Below, in pieces: positions 6,641 through 15,536 of a stretch of 64,000 nt of DNA (position 1 is the stretch's first letter; each line of letters begins with the position of its first letter). Position numbers and translations under genes: made by a program. The notes under the pieces are model-generated. The model was not told where the DNA came from. It searched no databases and worked only from the letters and a program-made list of their open reading frames with translations. This DNA is from CAYJBH01 sp964369965 (GTDB lineage: Bacteria; Bacillota; Clostridia; Oscillospirales; Ruminococcaceae): assembly GCA_964369965.1 (NCBI GenBank), contig CAYJGF010000008.1, positions 37,735 through 101,734 of the forward strand, written 5' to 3'.

Positions 6641-9160
6641 TTACCCTCCCAACTCGTCTATATACGCCTGATACTCGGCGAAATTCTCCTCCGGTGTACC
6701 CTCACCGGTGATGGATAGGGCGATTGCGTCGATTGCTAAGCTAATAAACTCAACGTGATTTTCACCAAAATAAAAATGGGTTGCGCTCGGAAGTATCTCG
6801 GGCACTGCCTCCAATTCGGGATAGAGTGAGAAATATTCCGAGTGTGCCGAGCGTCTCGCCGGAGTTTGTCCGGAATAAGATACCATGTCCATCACCTGCT
6901 GCGCCTCGGTAAGGTACAACATCAGACCTGCCGCCGCGTTCGGGTAAGAGCTGTTGTTACTCGCCACATATGCCTCGGAATAAAACATGCTCGCCGGATT
7001 ATTGATATACGGTATCGGTGCCACACCAAAATTAAGATCGTCATACTGCGCAAAATCGTTGGCGGCGGCGCTTAACGCCACTATAAACGGCACATTACCC
7101 TGCTGAAACGCCTCAAAGGAGGAGGTGTGTTCACTCTGTTCGGAAGTTTGCATACCACCGACCTGATACATTTCGGTGAAGAGGTTCATTGCAAAGACGT
7201 TCCCCTCATTGTACAGCACCGGCGCACCATTTTCATAGAGAGTGCCACGCGCCGAGTAGAAAAATGGGAATAAGTATGTCGAGTTTAGGTTGACCATAAG
7301 GGCAGGCGTACCCCTCTCGGCAAAGACAAAACTGTTGACAAAGAACTCCTCAAAGCTCTCCGTCACCTCAATGCCTGCCTCCTCCAACAAATCCCTATTG
7401 TAGAACAGTGCCATGACGTTGTAGCTGTAGGGTAGCCCATAAAGATTGCCGTCCTCGCCGGTAAAAACCTCCAACAATTTTGAGTCAAAATCGGCGCGAA
7501 CCTCACTTGAAAGATAGTCGTCGAGCGGTGCAAATACGCCATACTGCTCTTTAAATTTTAACTCGATACTATTCATGGCGAGCACATCCGGCAGGTCGTT
7601 TGAGGCGAGCATCGCAGTAAAATGGTCGTCATATTGGACAGATTCTATCAGCATAAGTTCTGTCTCAACTCCGGTCATTGCTGTGTAATTTTCCAGCTGA
7701 GCCGTCAGCAGTGGGTCGGAGTCGCTTGTTCTGATTAGCATCTCCAGCTCCGCGCCCTCCTCCGGAGTTATCTCGAAAGATGCGCCGTCGGTGGTGTCGT
7801 TTTCGGGAAAATCGTCGGTCGGTTGCTCGTCGGCTTCAAAGCCTTCCTCTTGCGATGTAAAGTTATTATTGGAAAAGAGCTCCTCCGGCGGTGTAACATT
7901 TCTCGGCATAACAAGATAGACGATCACAACCAAAAACACCACGCCTACCGCGATAAGTGGCAGGAAGGGTTTGAGTTTGCTTTTTGGCACGGCGGTCGTT
8001 GGTGGAGTTGGTGCACTCGGCTGCGGTGTCAGCTGTGGCGCAGGTTGTGGGGTAGGTTGCAGTTGTGATATCGACCTCGGCTCCGACGGTGGCTCGGACT
8101 GCGACGAACCTAACTGCGATATCGACTTCGGCTCTTCAACCGGTGCGCTCGGGCGATAGACATTTTGTGGGGTGGAGGCTGTCGGCACGGTCGCCGAGTA
8201 AAGCTCCCCCATCAACTCGCCGATGGTCTGATAACGATTTTTCGCGAGCAGTTCCATGCCTTTGAGCAACACCTGTTCACGGTGTGGGTCTATGTCCGCA
8301 CCGAGGTCGGACGGCGGTGTGACTATATCCTCCGACACGCGGTCGCTGGACTCGGTCGGGGTCTCGCCGGTAATCGCCTTGTATATCGTTGCGCATATTG
8401 CATAGACGTCGGTAAAAGGACCCTGCATCCCTTTGGAGCTGTACTGCTCTATCGGCGCATAGCCGGGTTTTAACAGAATCGAGAGTGATTTATTCACATC
8501 GCCGGCGAAGCTCCTCGCCGCGCCAAAGTCGATAAGCCGTATCTCCCCCATGGTCGATATCATGATATTGTCGGGGCTAATATCGCGGTGTATCAGATCC
8601 GCCTCGTGCATCTTGGCGAGCGACTCCATAACCGGTCGCATAAGGCTGAGCACCTCTTCGGTGCGCATCCTGCCACCGATACGCGCAAGATGCGCCTTGA
8701 GCGTTATCCCCTCGATGTACTCCATCACAATGTATGCGGTGCCGTTCTCCATAATAAAGTCGTTCACCGCCACAATGCCGGGCAGGTTGCGAAAACGTGC
8801 GAGGCGGCGCGCCTCCTCCACAAACTTGGATTTACCGTCGTTAAAAACGTCCCCCATTTTGCCCTGAAAGGCGGAGACGGTGACCGAGACACTGCTCTCA
8901 CGCGAGGCAAAACCGGAGGGGTAAAACTCCTTTATGGCCACCGGTAGATTGAGGTTGAGGTCGTAGCCGATGTAGGTAATGCCAAAACCGCCCTCCCCCA
9001 GCACCCGACCGACCAGCAATTTCGCCGCGAGAATTGTCCGCGGCGGCAGGTGGTGCAGTGCTATTTCATGACGCGTTTCATCAAACCCACAAAAAGGGCA
9101 GACTTCATTATATGTAGGTTTTTCTTTCATGCATCCCATGCATAGGTTGTTGATGTTCAT
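6641..9160 (-). CDS. Receptor-type Ser/Thr protein kinase 2 fused to an extracellular solute-binding protein
   Basis: Fusion of 839 residues. Zinc-ribbon-like CMGC and CPFC (7-24) precede a complete kinase domain: GEGGFGITY (55-63), VAIK lysine at 77, HRDISPDN (191-198), DFG at 211. Then come a Pro/Gln/Ser-rich linker (330-395), a single membrane helix (about 398-418), an acidic spacer, and from about residue 465 to the end a domain resembling family-1 ABC solute-binding proteins (LPDVLAMNS, DGNLYGLPYSYNVMALFYN, GQTPARRS). The solute-binding part should lie outside the membrane, and no permease genes are nearby. The first 320 residues look about three-quarters or more identical to kinase 1. 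Ribosome binding site AAGGAG. Sugar or oligosaccharide sensing is inferred from the domain class only. Confidence 0.9.
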   Translation of the reverse strand: MNINNLCMGCMKEKPTYNEVCPFCGFDETRHEIALHHLPPRTILAAKLLVGRVLGEGGFGITYIGYDLNLNLPVAIKEFYPSGFASRESSVSVTVSAFQGKMGDVFNDGKSKFVEEARRLARFRNLPGIVAVNDFIMENGTAYIVMEYIEGITLKAHLARIGGRMRTEEVLSLMRPVMESLAKMHEADLIHRDISPDNIMISTMGEIRLIDFGAARSFAGDVNKSLSILLKPGYAPIEQYSSKGMQGPFTDVYAICATIYKAITGETPTESSDRVSEDIVTPPSDLGADIDPHREQVLLKGMELLAKNRYQTIGELMGELYSATVPTASTPQNVYRPSAPVEEPKSISQLGSSQSEPPSEPRSISQLQPTPQPAPQLTPQPSAPTPPTTAVPKSKLKPFLPLIAVGVVFLVVIVYLVMPRNVTPPEELFSNNNFTSQEEGFEADEQPTDDFPENDTTDGASFEITPEEGAELEMLIRTSDSDPLLTAQLENYTAMTGVETELMLIESVQYDDHFTAMLASNDLPDVLAMNSIELKFKEQYGVFAPLDDYLSSEVRADFDSKLLEVFTGEDGNLYGLPYSYNVMALFYNRDLLEEAGIEVTESFEEFFVNSFVFAERGTPALMVNLNSTYLFPFFYSARGTLYENGAPVLYNEGNVFAMNLFTEMYQVGGMQTSEQSEHTSSFEAFQQGNVPFIVALSAAANDFAQYDDLNFGVAPIPYINNPASMFYSEAYVASNNSSYPNAAAGLMLYLTEAQQVMDMVSYSGQTPARRSAHSEYFSLYPELEAVPEILPSATHFYFGENHVEFISLAIDAIALSITGEGTPEENFAEYQAYIDELGG

Positions 9161-9241
9161 TTTGCTCCTTGATAGTATATTATTTTCGAATGTCCCGACC
9201 CCGACCTTTCACCCGTGCACACCGGTCGGATTGGTGCCGGA

Positions 9242-9477
9242 TTGTAGGCAAGGGGGGCGCGTCTGCGAACCTGTTCGCAGTCACCGAAAGGGATAAGAGC
9301 CCGGGAGGGATGCCTTGTTTTTTAGGTGAGTCGGGGGGCTCTTATCCCTTTCGGTGAGTTTGAAGGCTTTCAAACACGCGCCCCCCACATCATTCGGGGC
9401 ACCACACCCACAATCAGCGGATATGGGTTGCCACAACTATTCACTATGTCGGCAAGAGCAAACCCCTTGCTCTACAA
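9242..9477. repeat. Cloverleaf element bounded by inverted ends
   Basis: This fills most of the 389-bp gap between ktrA and kinase 2. Outer inverted ends (9242-9255 with 9463-9477) enclose a cloverleaf. Outer stem: 9252-9262 with 9376-9386 (11 bp). Arm 1: 9263-9270 with 9273-9280. Arm 2: 9281-9302 with 9336-9357 (22 bp perfect). Arm 3: 9358-9364 with 9369-9375. Adjacent helices abut with no unpaired base between them. The right end also folds alone (AGAGCAA/TTGCTCT, 9455-9473). No ORF inside. The rest of the gap holds a half REP (9491-9504) and a MITE-type tail (9506-9545). Confidence 0.8.
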
Positions 9478-9549
9478 CATAATTGCAACCGTAGGGGCGA
9501 CCGAAGTGCACAATTAGCCATTCACCATTAGTCCTTAGTCTAAAAACCC

Positions 9550-10227
9550 TCACCCATACACCCTATCCTCATCCCCCGTCATCCTCAAAATATCCTCCGC
9601 ATCCCCTGCCATCAGCAGTTGTTCCCCCTCGACAAAACAGTGCTGTGCGTCCAAAACCGGCGTAAATGTCTTGTTGCCCTCACTGCCAAACTTGTAGGCG
9701 ATGACGCTTATCTTAAATTTATGCCTGATATTGAGTTGCTCCAACGTTCTGCCGACCCAGTCGCGTGGGACTATCACCTCGGAAATGGCATAGTCGTCGG
9801 AAAACTCGCTGTACTCCAACACATTTTTTGCGCTGTACTTGACCGCGACGCGCTCCGCCATGTCCATGTCGGGGTGTATAACCGCGTCCGCGCCTATCTT
9901 AGACAGTATGTTGGATTGACGGTCGCGGTCCGCTTTGGAGACTATGTATCGTGCATTCAACTCTTTAAGCGTCGAGGTTATCTCCAGCGATGCCTGAAAG
10001 TCACCCGACACGCAAACAAAACACACATCAAAGTTGCGAACCCCGAGACTGCGCAGGACGCTCTCCTCCTGACAGTCGCCTATCTGTGCACCGGTCACAT
10101 AGGGTGCAAGCTCCGACACGCGCTCCTCGTCGGTGTCGACCACCAGCACCTCGTTGCCGACCTCGACGAGCTTTAAGGCAAGGTTGCGTCCAAACTGACC
10201 GAGACCTATGACCAACATTGAATTCAT
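9550..10227 (-). CDS. ktrA: Potassium uptake regulatory subunit, KtrA/TrkA family
   Basis: Cytoplasmic RCK protein that gates the KtrB channel, 225 residues. The N-terminal Rossmann motif GLGQFGRNLA, VVDTDEERV and the acidic IGDCQEE form an NAD(H)/ATP-binding TrkA-N domain (about 1-120); a TrkA-C domain follows (about 140-220, ISEVIVPRDWVGRTLEQL). Ribosome binding site GAAAGGA. It is 42 bp downstream of ktrB on the same strand, giving the usual ktrBA pair. The cloverleaf element lies directly downstream. Confidence 0.94.
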   Translation of the reverse strand: MNSMLVIGLGQFGRNLALKLVEVGNEVLVVDTDEERVSELAPYVTGAQIGDCQEESVLRSLGVRNFDVCFVCVSGDFQASLEITSTLKELNARYIVSKADRDRQSNILSKIGADAVIHPDMDMAERVAVKYSAKNVLEYSEFSDDYAISEVIVPRDWVGRTLEQLNIRHKFKISVIAYKFGSEGNKTFTPVLDAQHCFVEGEQLLMAGDAEDILRMTGDEDRVYG

Positions 10228-10269
10228 GAGATATCCTTTCGTAATATTATAGTTAATTGAATATATGCA

Positions 10270-11574
10270 TTAACTTGTGATTATCCGCTCCTCGACGTTG
10301 CGAAGATTAAGGCGTTTTGGGCGGTCGGTCACCGCGATGGCTACCGAGACACTGCCGACCCTGCCGATAAACATCAGCAAAATTGTGACGAACTTCGATA
10401 GGTTGTCATACTCGGCGGTTGCGCCGCGTGACAGCCCAACCGTGCCTATCGCCGACACCACCTCATACAACACAAGTTCAAACGATATACCCTGCAGCGA
10501 GATTATCATGGTCGACAAAAAAATGATTATCGCATAGATGGTGGCGGCGTGAAAAGCTCGCTCCACCGTGTCGGTCGGTATGCGACGTGAAAAGAGATTA
10601 ACCCCCTCACGGTTTTTGATAAATGAAATAAGGGCGAAAAAGATGACCACCACCGTCGTTATCTTGATACCGCCACCGGTCGAGCCGGGCGCCGCGCCGA
10701 TGAACATAAACAGCATAGACAGCACCGAGCCGGGGGTGCTAAAGCTGTTAAGGTCGACGGTGTTAAAGCCGGCGGTGCGCGTCGTCACCGACTGAAAGAG
10801 CGAGGCGAGAATACTCTCCGGCAGTGTCATGCCGACAAAGGCGTGGTTTTGTTCCGTGATAAAGAATAAAAGCGCACCGCCGAAGATCAAGACGGCGGTA
10901 GCGCACAGCACAATCTTGCTTTGTAGGCAAAAACGGCGAAAGTGAAAACGTTTGTCCAGAACATCCTCCCAGACGATAAAACCGAGACCACCGAGCACAA
11001 TCAACAGCATGATGGTTATGTTGACGATGGGGTTTGTGGCGTAGGCAGATAGCGAGCCGCCCCCCATAAGGTCAAAACCGGCATTACAAAAAGCGGATAT
11101 GCTGTGAAAAAGTGAGAACCAGATCCCCTGCCCGAGCCCAAACTGCGGTATAAAGACGGTGGCGAGCACCGCCGCGCCGACCAGCTCAATAATAATGGTA
11201 TAGCGGATAACACGGCGCATAAGTCGCACCACGCCGCCGACCTTGAGGGTGCTGAACGTCTCCATTATAAGCAGGCGGTCGCGCAGACCTATCCTACTGC
11301 CGAGCATCAGCATGAGCAGGGTGGAGACGGCGATAAAGCCGAGACCGCCTATCTGTATCAGTATAAGTATGACAAGCTGACCAAAAAAGGTAAAGTGTGT
11401 GAAAGTATCCACCACCGCAAGACCGGTGACACACCCTGCCGAGGTCGCGGTGAACAGCGCGTCCAGCACCGGGAGCGGCGCGCCGGAGCGGTTTGAAAAG
11501 GGCAACATTAAAAGGACGGTGCCGATTAAAATATTCGCAAGAAAGCTGACCGCCACAATACGCAGTGCGGTCAA
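10270..11574 (-). CDS. ktrB: Potassium uptake channel subunit, TrkH/KtrB family
   Basis: Integral membrane cation translocating subunit with four M1-P-M2 repeats. Filter-like segments are visible in each repeat: TSAGCVTGL, SAFCNAGFD, TRTAGFNT and SAIGTVGLSRG, each with the conserved glycine that contacts K+. 434 residues from a TTG codon. Basic, family-like residues (ERRLKKPVKR) continue upstream of this TTG up to a TGA, with only rare start codons (an ATT behind AGAGGGG) available there, so the true N terminus may be about 10-15 residues longer. A SigA promoter lies about 65 bp upstream. It works with KtrA. Confidence 0.93.
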   Translation of the reverse strand: MTALRIVAVSFLANILIGTVLLMLPFSNRSGAPLPVLDALFTATSAGCVTGLAVVDTFTHFTFFGQLVILILIQIGGLGFIAVSTLLMLMLGSRIGLRDRLLIMETFSTLKVGGVVRLMRRVIRYTIIIELVGAAVLATVFIPQFGLGQGIWFSLFHSISAFCNAGFDLMGGGSLSAYATNPIVNITIMLLIVLGGLGFIVWEDVLDKRFHFRRFCLQSKIVLCATAVLIFGGALLFFITEQNHAFVGMTLPESILASLFQSVTTRTAGFNTVDLNSFSTPGSVLSMLFMFIGAAPGSTGGGIKITTVVVIFFALISFIKNREGVNLFSRRIPTDTVERAFHAATIYAIIIFLSTMIISLQGISFELVLYEVVSAIGTVGLSRGATAEYDNLSKFVTILLMFIGRVGSVSVAIAVTDRPKRLNLRNVEERIITS

Positions 11575-11639
11575 TCTCTTGACAGGTTTTTTCAGCCGAC
11601 GCTCGATAATGCCCCTCTTGTATAATCAGACTACAATTT

Positions 11640-11668
11640 ATTTTACTATGATTTGCGAAAAAATACAA
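11640..11668 (-). promoter_or_regulatory. Promoter of ktrB
   Basis: TTGTAT (11663-11668), 17-bp spacer, TAAAAT (11640-11645), reading toward ktrB. It is divergent from the promoter for the neighbouring GT-C-like gene. Confidence 0.6.
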
Positions 11669-11688
11669 GTATTAATATTAATTTACGG

Positions 11689-11718
11689 TTGAAATAATGT
11701 CGAAAAATATGATATAAT
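11689..11718 (+). promoter_or_regulatory. Promoter of the GT-C-like gene
   Basis: TTGAAA (11689-11694), 18-bp spacer, TATAAT (11713-11718), 27 bp before the start codon. Confidence 0.65.
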
Positions 11719-11745
11719 ACTTTTGAAAATAAATCGAGAGAAACA

Positions 11746-13773
11746 ATGTTAAAATCAAACTCAAAAATCACCTATATCGTCGGCGCTGTCCTGCTTTTTG
11801 TGGGTTCATTTATGGTTTTCATTCTCTTTCGAGGGAATGTCCCGTTTATGGACGAGATGGATAACTTTGCAAACGGTGTTCAGATGGCAAAGGGTAGCAC
11901 GCTGTATGTAGACATATTTTCTCAACACATGCCATTGATGTACTATATATGTATGTTGATGTCGATGGTTGGCATTGACACTATTTTGGAGTTTCGCCTC
12001 GCTTGGTATGTTCTGCTTGCGATTTTGTACGTCGCTGTCTATCTTAGATACAGCGCGTTTTATGGGCGTTTTGCGATGATATTATGGCCGATTATTTACC
12101 TTTTTTCGCTCTCGCAGGTTTTTTTGGCAACCTCTATACTGGCGGAGCAACTTCAGGCGGTCGGCATGGTCATTCTTTTGCTGGAATTTTTGCGGTTTGA
12201 CAACGATAAAAAGATGGACATCGGCGGTGCGGTATTCATCGCCGTCGCAATAAACATCTCGTTTTTAAGTGCGTTTGTGTCCGCCTTTGCGATTGCCGTT
12301 ATAGTGCTCGGATTTATCCTGCGTGAGGTCTCCCTCGCTGTCGTGGGCAGGTTCGGCACGCTCAATGCCGTCAAAGCGGTGAGCAAAAAGTATGCACTCA
12401 CCATCGCCCTGACCCTCGCGCCCATGATAGCGCTTGCCCTGTACTATCTGATCATCGGGACCTTTGATGACTTTTTTTACCGCGCAATCACATTCAACAT
12501 GACGGTCTACAGCGACTATCAGTCCGGTTTTGGCAGCAGCCCGATATCGGCGATAGTCGGCACACTCGGGCACTATATAGATTTTATTAAACAGTGTATA
12601 CAAACCCTTTTTCAGGGGGCGGATCTGCTCACCGGCGGAGTTGTATTTTTAAACTTTGCTTTTTGGGGTTATCTTTTAATATTGCTGTTAAAACGACGTA
12701 TCTATGCCCTTTTTGTGGTGGGCGCATTTTTCTTGATGTGTGGCACACGCGGATTTTTCAACTTCCACGCATTGCAGACATTCTCCCTCACCGCCGTTAT
12801 GATGTCGTTAATTATCGGTGAATTGACCGCCAAAACACTCGCGGCAAAAAGCCTTGTCAAACGCGCCGTTTTTTCCGTCGGTGTCGGGGTAATTTTGGTG
12901 GTGTATTTTGCGGTATCCGGCGATGTAATCACACAGCGCGCGGACAATCTCATTATACACCCCGACGAGTTCGAGACGGAGTATGAGGCGCACAGCAACG
13001 AGACCTTAATCAACACCTTGACCGAGCCGAATGAGTATATCCTACAAAATGTCAACAACGAGCATCTTTTCCTCTCCACCCATGCCAAAATGGCGCCCTA
13101 CCACACCGGCATGTCCCCCTGGTGGTGGGAGGCGACGCGTGAACGGTCGATGGAGATGCTAATCGAAAACCCTCCGAACGTGGCGATATTTGATCCGGAA
13201 TATATGGCGTTTGACTATCTTGTCAAGGATTTTGCGCCGGAGCTGACCGATTTTGTCGCCGATAACTACACCATCATCTATGAAGATGCGCCCTATTTTT
13301 ATGTTCACAACAATTTTTATGAGCAGGCAATATCCATGTTGCCGACCGACGACGAGGACATGCTCGGGACGATACACCCCGACACAACCTGCGGTGAGGC
13401 GCTTGAGAGTGGTGCCGTGCAACAGAGTTTTACAGCAAGCAGAGAGATTATAAACACCATATCGGTGCAGTTTGGCACGCACAGTCAACCTTATAACGGA
13501 GAGGTTGAGGTTAAACTGACTGACAGTAATGACGCTGTGATTTATGGGGCAATAATTGACGGCAGAAAGATTAAGGACAATAATTTTACCCATCTATTGC
13601 AAGACGAGGCGATACCGGTACAGATAGGCGAAGCCTATACTATAACGCTTGACATCACAGAAAGTAACGACAAAAACCTAACCATCTGGGCAGACCCGAC
13701 TACCCCAACACAGCACAAAGCTGTCACCCACGAAGGTGAACAAAGTTATAGTCTGCGCATAAAGATAAGGTAA
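11746..13773 (+). CDS. Polytopic membrane protein, GT-C glycosyltransferase-like
   Basis: 675 residues with about ten hydrophobic segments in the first 400 residues and a soluble C-terminal domain of about 270 residues. The first external loop carries an acidic PFMDEMDN motif, as in GT-C (GT39/ArnT-like) enzymes that use lipid-phosphate sugars. The C-terminal part should lie outside the membrane. This points to transfer of a sugar from a polyprenyl-phosphate donor to an envelope acceptor, but donor and acceptor are unknown. Spacing to the ribosome binding site (GAGAGAAAC) is adequate. It ends 6 bp from the convergent dehydrogenase gene without a visible terminator. Confidence 0.7.
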   Translation: MLKSNSKITYIVGAVLLFVGSFMVFILFRGNVPFMDEMDNFANGVQMAKGSTLYVDIFSQHMPLMYYICMLMSMVGIDTILEFRLAWYVLLAILYVAVYLRYSAFYGRFAMILWPIIYLFSLSQVFLATSILAEQLQAVGMVILLLEFLRFDNDKKMDIGGAVFIAVAINISFLSAFVSAFAIAVIVLGFILREVSLAVVGRFGTLNAVKAVSKKYALTIALTLAPMIALALYYLIIGTFDDFFYRAITFNMTVYSDYQSGFGSSPISAIVGTLGHYIDFIKQCIQTLFQGADLLTGGVVFLNFAFWGYLLILLLKRRIYALFVVGAFFLMCGTRGFFNFHALQTFSLTAVMMSLIIGELTAKTLAAKSLVKRAVFSVGVGVILVVYFAVSGDVITQRADNLIIHPDEFETEYEAHSNETLINTLTEPNEYILQNVNNEHLFLSTHAKMAPYHTGMSPWWWEATRERSMEMLIENPPNVAIFDPEYMAFDYLVKDFAPELTDFVADNYTIIYEDAPYFYVHNNFYEQAISMLPTDDEDMLGTIHPDTTCGEALESGAVQQSFTASREIINTISVQFGTHSQPYNGEVEVKLTDSNDAVIYGAIIDGRKIKDNNFTHLLQDEAIPVQIGEAYTITLDITESNDKNLTIWADPTTPTQHKAVTHEGEQSYSLRIKIR

Positions 13774-13779
13774 ATAGCT

Positions 13780-14730
13780 TTACCCCACAACATTTCTCGG
13801 GCATTTACCCAGATACGCTATCAAATTTTCACACACCTCACCGGCAAGGCGCGAAAGGGAGCCCTCGCTCGCCCATGCAACATGGGGTGTGATTATGGTT
13901 TTCTCATGTTTTATGAGGGGATTGTCGGCGGTGTCCGGCTCGCCGGTGAGAACGTCGGCGAGATAAAAGCGGAGCTTGCCGCTATCCAGCGCCTTTAAAA
14001 CCGCCCTCTCGTCCACAAGTGCACCGCGTGAAACGTTGCAAAGCACCGCGCCGTCTTTCATCTTTTTGATGCTCTTTTCGTTGATAATTTCCTTGGTGTC
14101 AGGCGAGAGTAGACAGTGGAGCGATAAAATATCACTCTCGCAAAGCAGGTCATCAAAGGTGCAAAACTCGACCGACCCATGCGATTTTTTTGATGGGGTG
14201 TGGCAGATGACACGCATATTGAATGCGAGCGCAATCCTCGCGACGGCACTGCCGATACTGCCAAAGCCCAAAATACCGAGCGTCTTGCCGGATAGATCGC
14301 TCATTCGGCGTAGTTTTGACACATCGCTCATGCGACCCAACCAGTCGCCGCCCCTCACCGCCGAGGAATAGTTTGCCGTGTCAACACAGTATTCAAGGAG
14401 CAGTGCGAACAGCTGTTGTGCGACACTCTCGGTGCTGTAGCCCGGCACGTTGGTCACCGTCACGCCGCGCCTTTTGCAGGCGGTGATGTCAATATTGTCA
14501 TAGCCGGTGGCGGTCAAGCCTATGTATTGCAACCTCGGGCAGGCGTCGAGAACGAGGTCGTTCACTATGCCCTTGTTGATAATGATAGCCTCGGCATCGC
14601 CTATGCGCTCTATCAGCTTGTCATTTGTGGTGTGGGGATAGACGGTAATGTCACCTGACACAGATTTGAGCGGACTAAAGTCCATATCATTTTCCCGAAG
14701 AGCACGAGCGTCCAAAATAACTGTTTTCAT
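13780..14730 (-). CDS. D-2-hydroxyacid dehydrogenase (NAD-dependent, glycerate/lactate dehydrogenase type)
   Basis: Cytoplasmic 2-ketoacid reductase, 316 residues. It has the two-lobed family layout: a substrate lobe with LQYIGLTATGYDNID and VTNVPGYSTESVAQ, a Rossmann lobe with LGILGFGSIGSAVA, then NVSRGALVDERAV and the catalytic histidine in ITPHVAWAS. The sequence resembles glycerate (hydroxypyruvate) dehydrogenases most, but the substrate cannot be fixed. Its upstream region is the large repeat nest, so promoter signals are obscured. Confidence 0.88.
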   Translation of the reverse strand: MKTVILDARALRENDMDFSPLKSVSGDITVYPHTTNDKLIERIGDAEAIIINKGIVNDLVLDACPRLQYIGLTATGYDNIDITACKRRGVTVTNVPGYSTESVAQQLFALLLEYCVDTANYSSAVRGGDWLGRMSDVSKLRRMSDLSGKTLGILGFGSIGSAVARIALAFNMRVICHTPSKKSHGSVEFCTFDDLLCESDILSLHCLLSPDTKEIINEKSIKKMKDGAVLCNVSRGALVDERAVLKALDSGKLRFYLADVLTGEPDTADNPLIKHEKTIITPHVAWASEGSLSRLAGEVCENLIAYLGKCPRNVVG

Positions 14731-14770
14731 TTGTTTTGATTCCTTGTATAATTATTGTACATAATTTTGA

Positions 14771-15027
14771 GCCGAACGTCCTGCACATATACCGAGACAG
14801 TAGGGGCGAATTCCATATCCGCCCGAAATATCCGACGATGGTCGGGGTTGTAGGGGACGGGTTGCCCGTCCCGACCGGTGAGCACAACCACCATGTCGGG
14901 AGGGCATGGAAACCCTCCTAAATGGATTTTTTGGTAATTGCGCTGTGTTATGGTGTAGGGGCGACCTTCGGTCGTCCGCATGTTCACGACAACGGTGTAT
15001 TCGGGTAACCGCGATGACGGGACGTCG
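14771..15027. repeat. REP-nest direct repeat, copy 1
   Basis: First of two direct copies of a composite unit of about 257 bp; both begin GCCGAACGTCCTGCACA and end GGGACGTCG. The unit is made of successive short palindromes: GGGACGGG-TTG-CCCGTCCC at 14854-14872, GGGAGGG with ACCCTCC, and GTAGGGGCGACC-TTC-GGTCGTCC near 14955-14979. With copy 2 and the spacer it makes up the 806-bp gap between two minus-strand genes; no convincing gene lies inside. Confidence 0.85.
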
Positions 15028-15209
15028 TGGACGCCGTCCCCTACAACGCGACCGCGGTGTTTTATGAACGCCTCGGACGACCGCAGGTCGCCCCTACGGT
15101 TGCAACGACATCGCGGTGATGTTGTAGGGCGCGCATTGTATGCGTGCCGTTTCGTCACTGGTATGCACGATTTGCCGTTATGCGGAATGCATACAATGCA
15201 TCCCCTACA
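15028..15209. repeat. REP palindromes between the two direct repeats
   Basis: Spacer between the repeat copies. It contains an inverted GTAGGGGCGACC element (CGGACGACCGCAGGTCGCCCC, about 15074-15099) facing the one in copy 1, and a longer imperfect palindrome starting TTGTAGGGCGCGCATTGTATGC (15122) and closing with GCATACAATGCATCCCCTAC (to 15209). Confidence 0.7.
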
Positions 15210-15469
15210 GCCGAACGTCCTGCACACCAAATACATCGAGGTCGTAGCGGCGGATTCCATATCCGCCCGAAATATCCGACGATGGTCGGGGTTGTAGGGG
15301 AGGGGTTGCCCGTCCCGACCGGTGAGCACAACCGCCATGTCGGGAGGGCATGGAAACCCCTAAATGAATTTTTTAATAATTGCGCTGTGTTATGGTGTAG
15401 GGGCGACCTTCGGTCGTCCGCATGTTCACGACAATGGTGTATTCGGATAGCCACGATGTCGGGACGTCG
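15210..15469. repeat. REP-nest direct repeat, copy 2
   Basis: Second copy of the composite unit, about 260 bp, with scattered substitutions and small indels relative to copy 1. It differs most in the first 50 bp and around the GGGAGGGG palindrome. Further GTAGGG-type half elements continue to the end of the next gene. Confidence 0.85.
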
Positions 15470-15536
15470 AGGAAACCCTCCCCTACACACAACCAAAATG
15501 CTGCGTCGCGCAATCGGACAACCGCAAACCATGTCC

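Noticed and set aside
10228..11745. c-di-AMP (ydaO) riboswitch upstream of ktrB
   Set aside because: Promoter position leaves a leader of at most about 65 nt, far too short for that class.
14771..15469. CRISPR array
   Set aside because: The repeats are long, composite and palindromic, and not evenly spaced short repeats with unique spacers; no cas gene is present.
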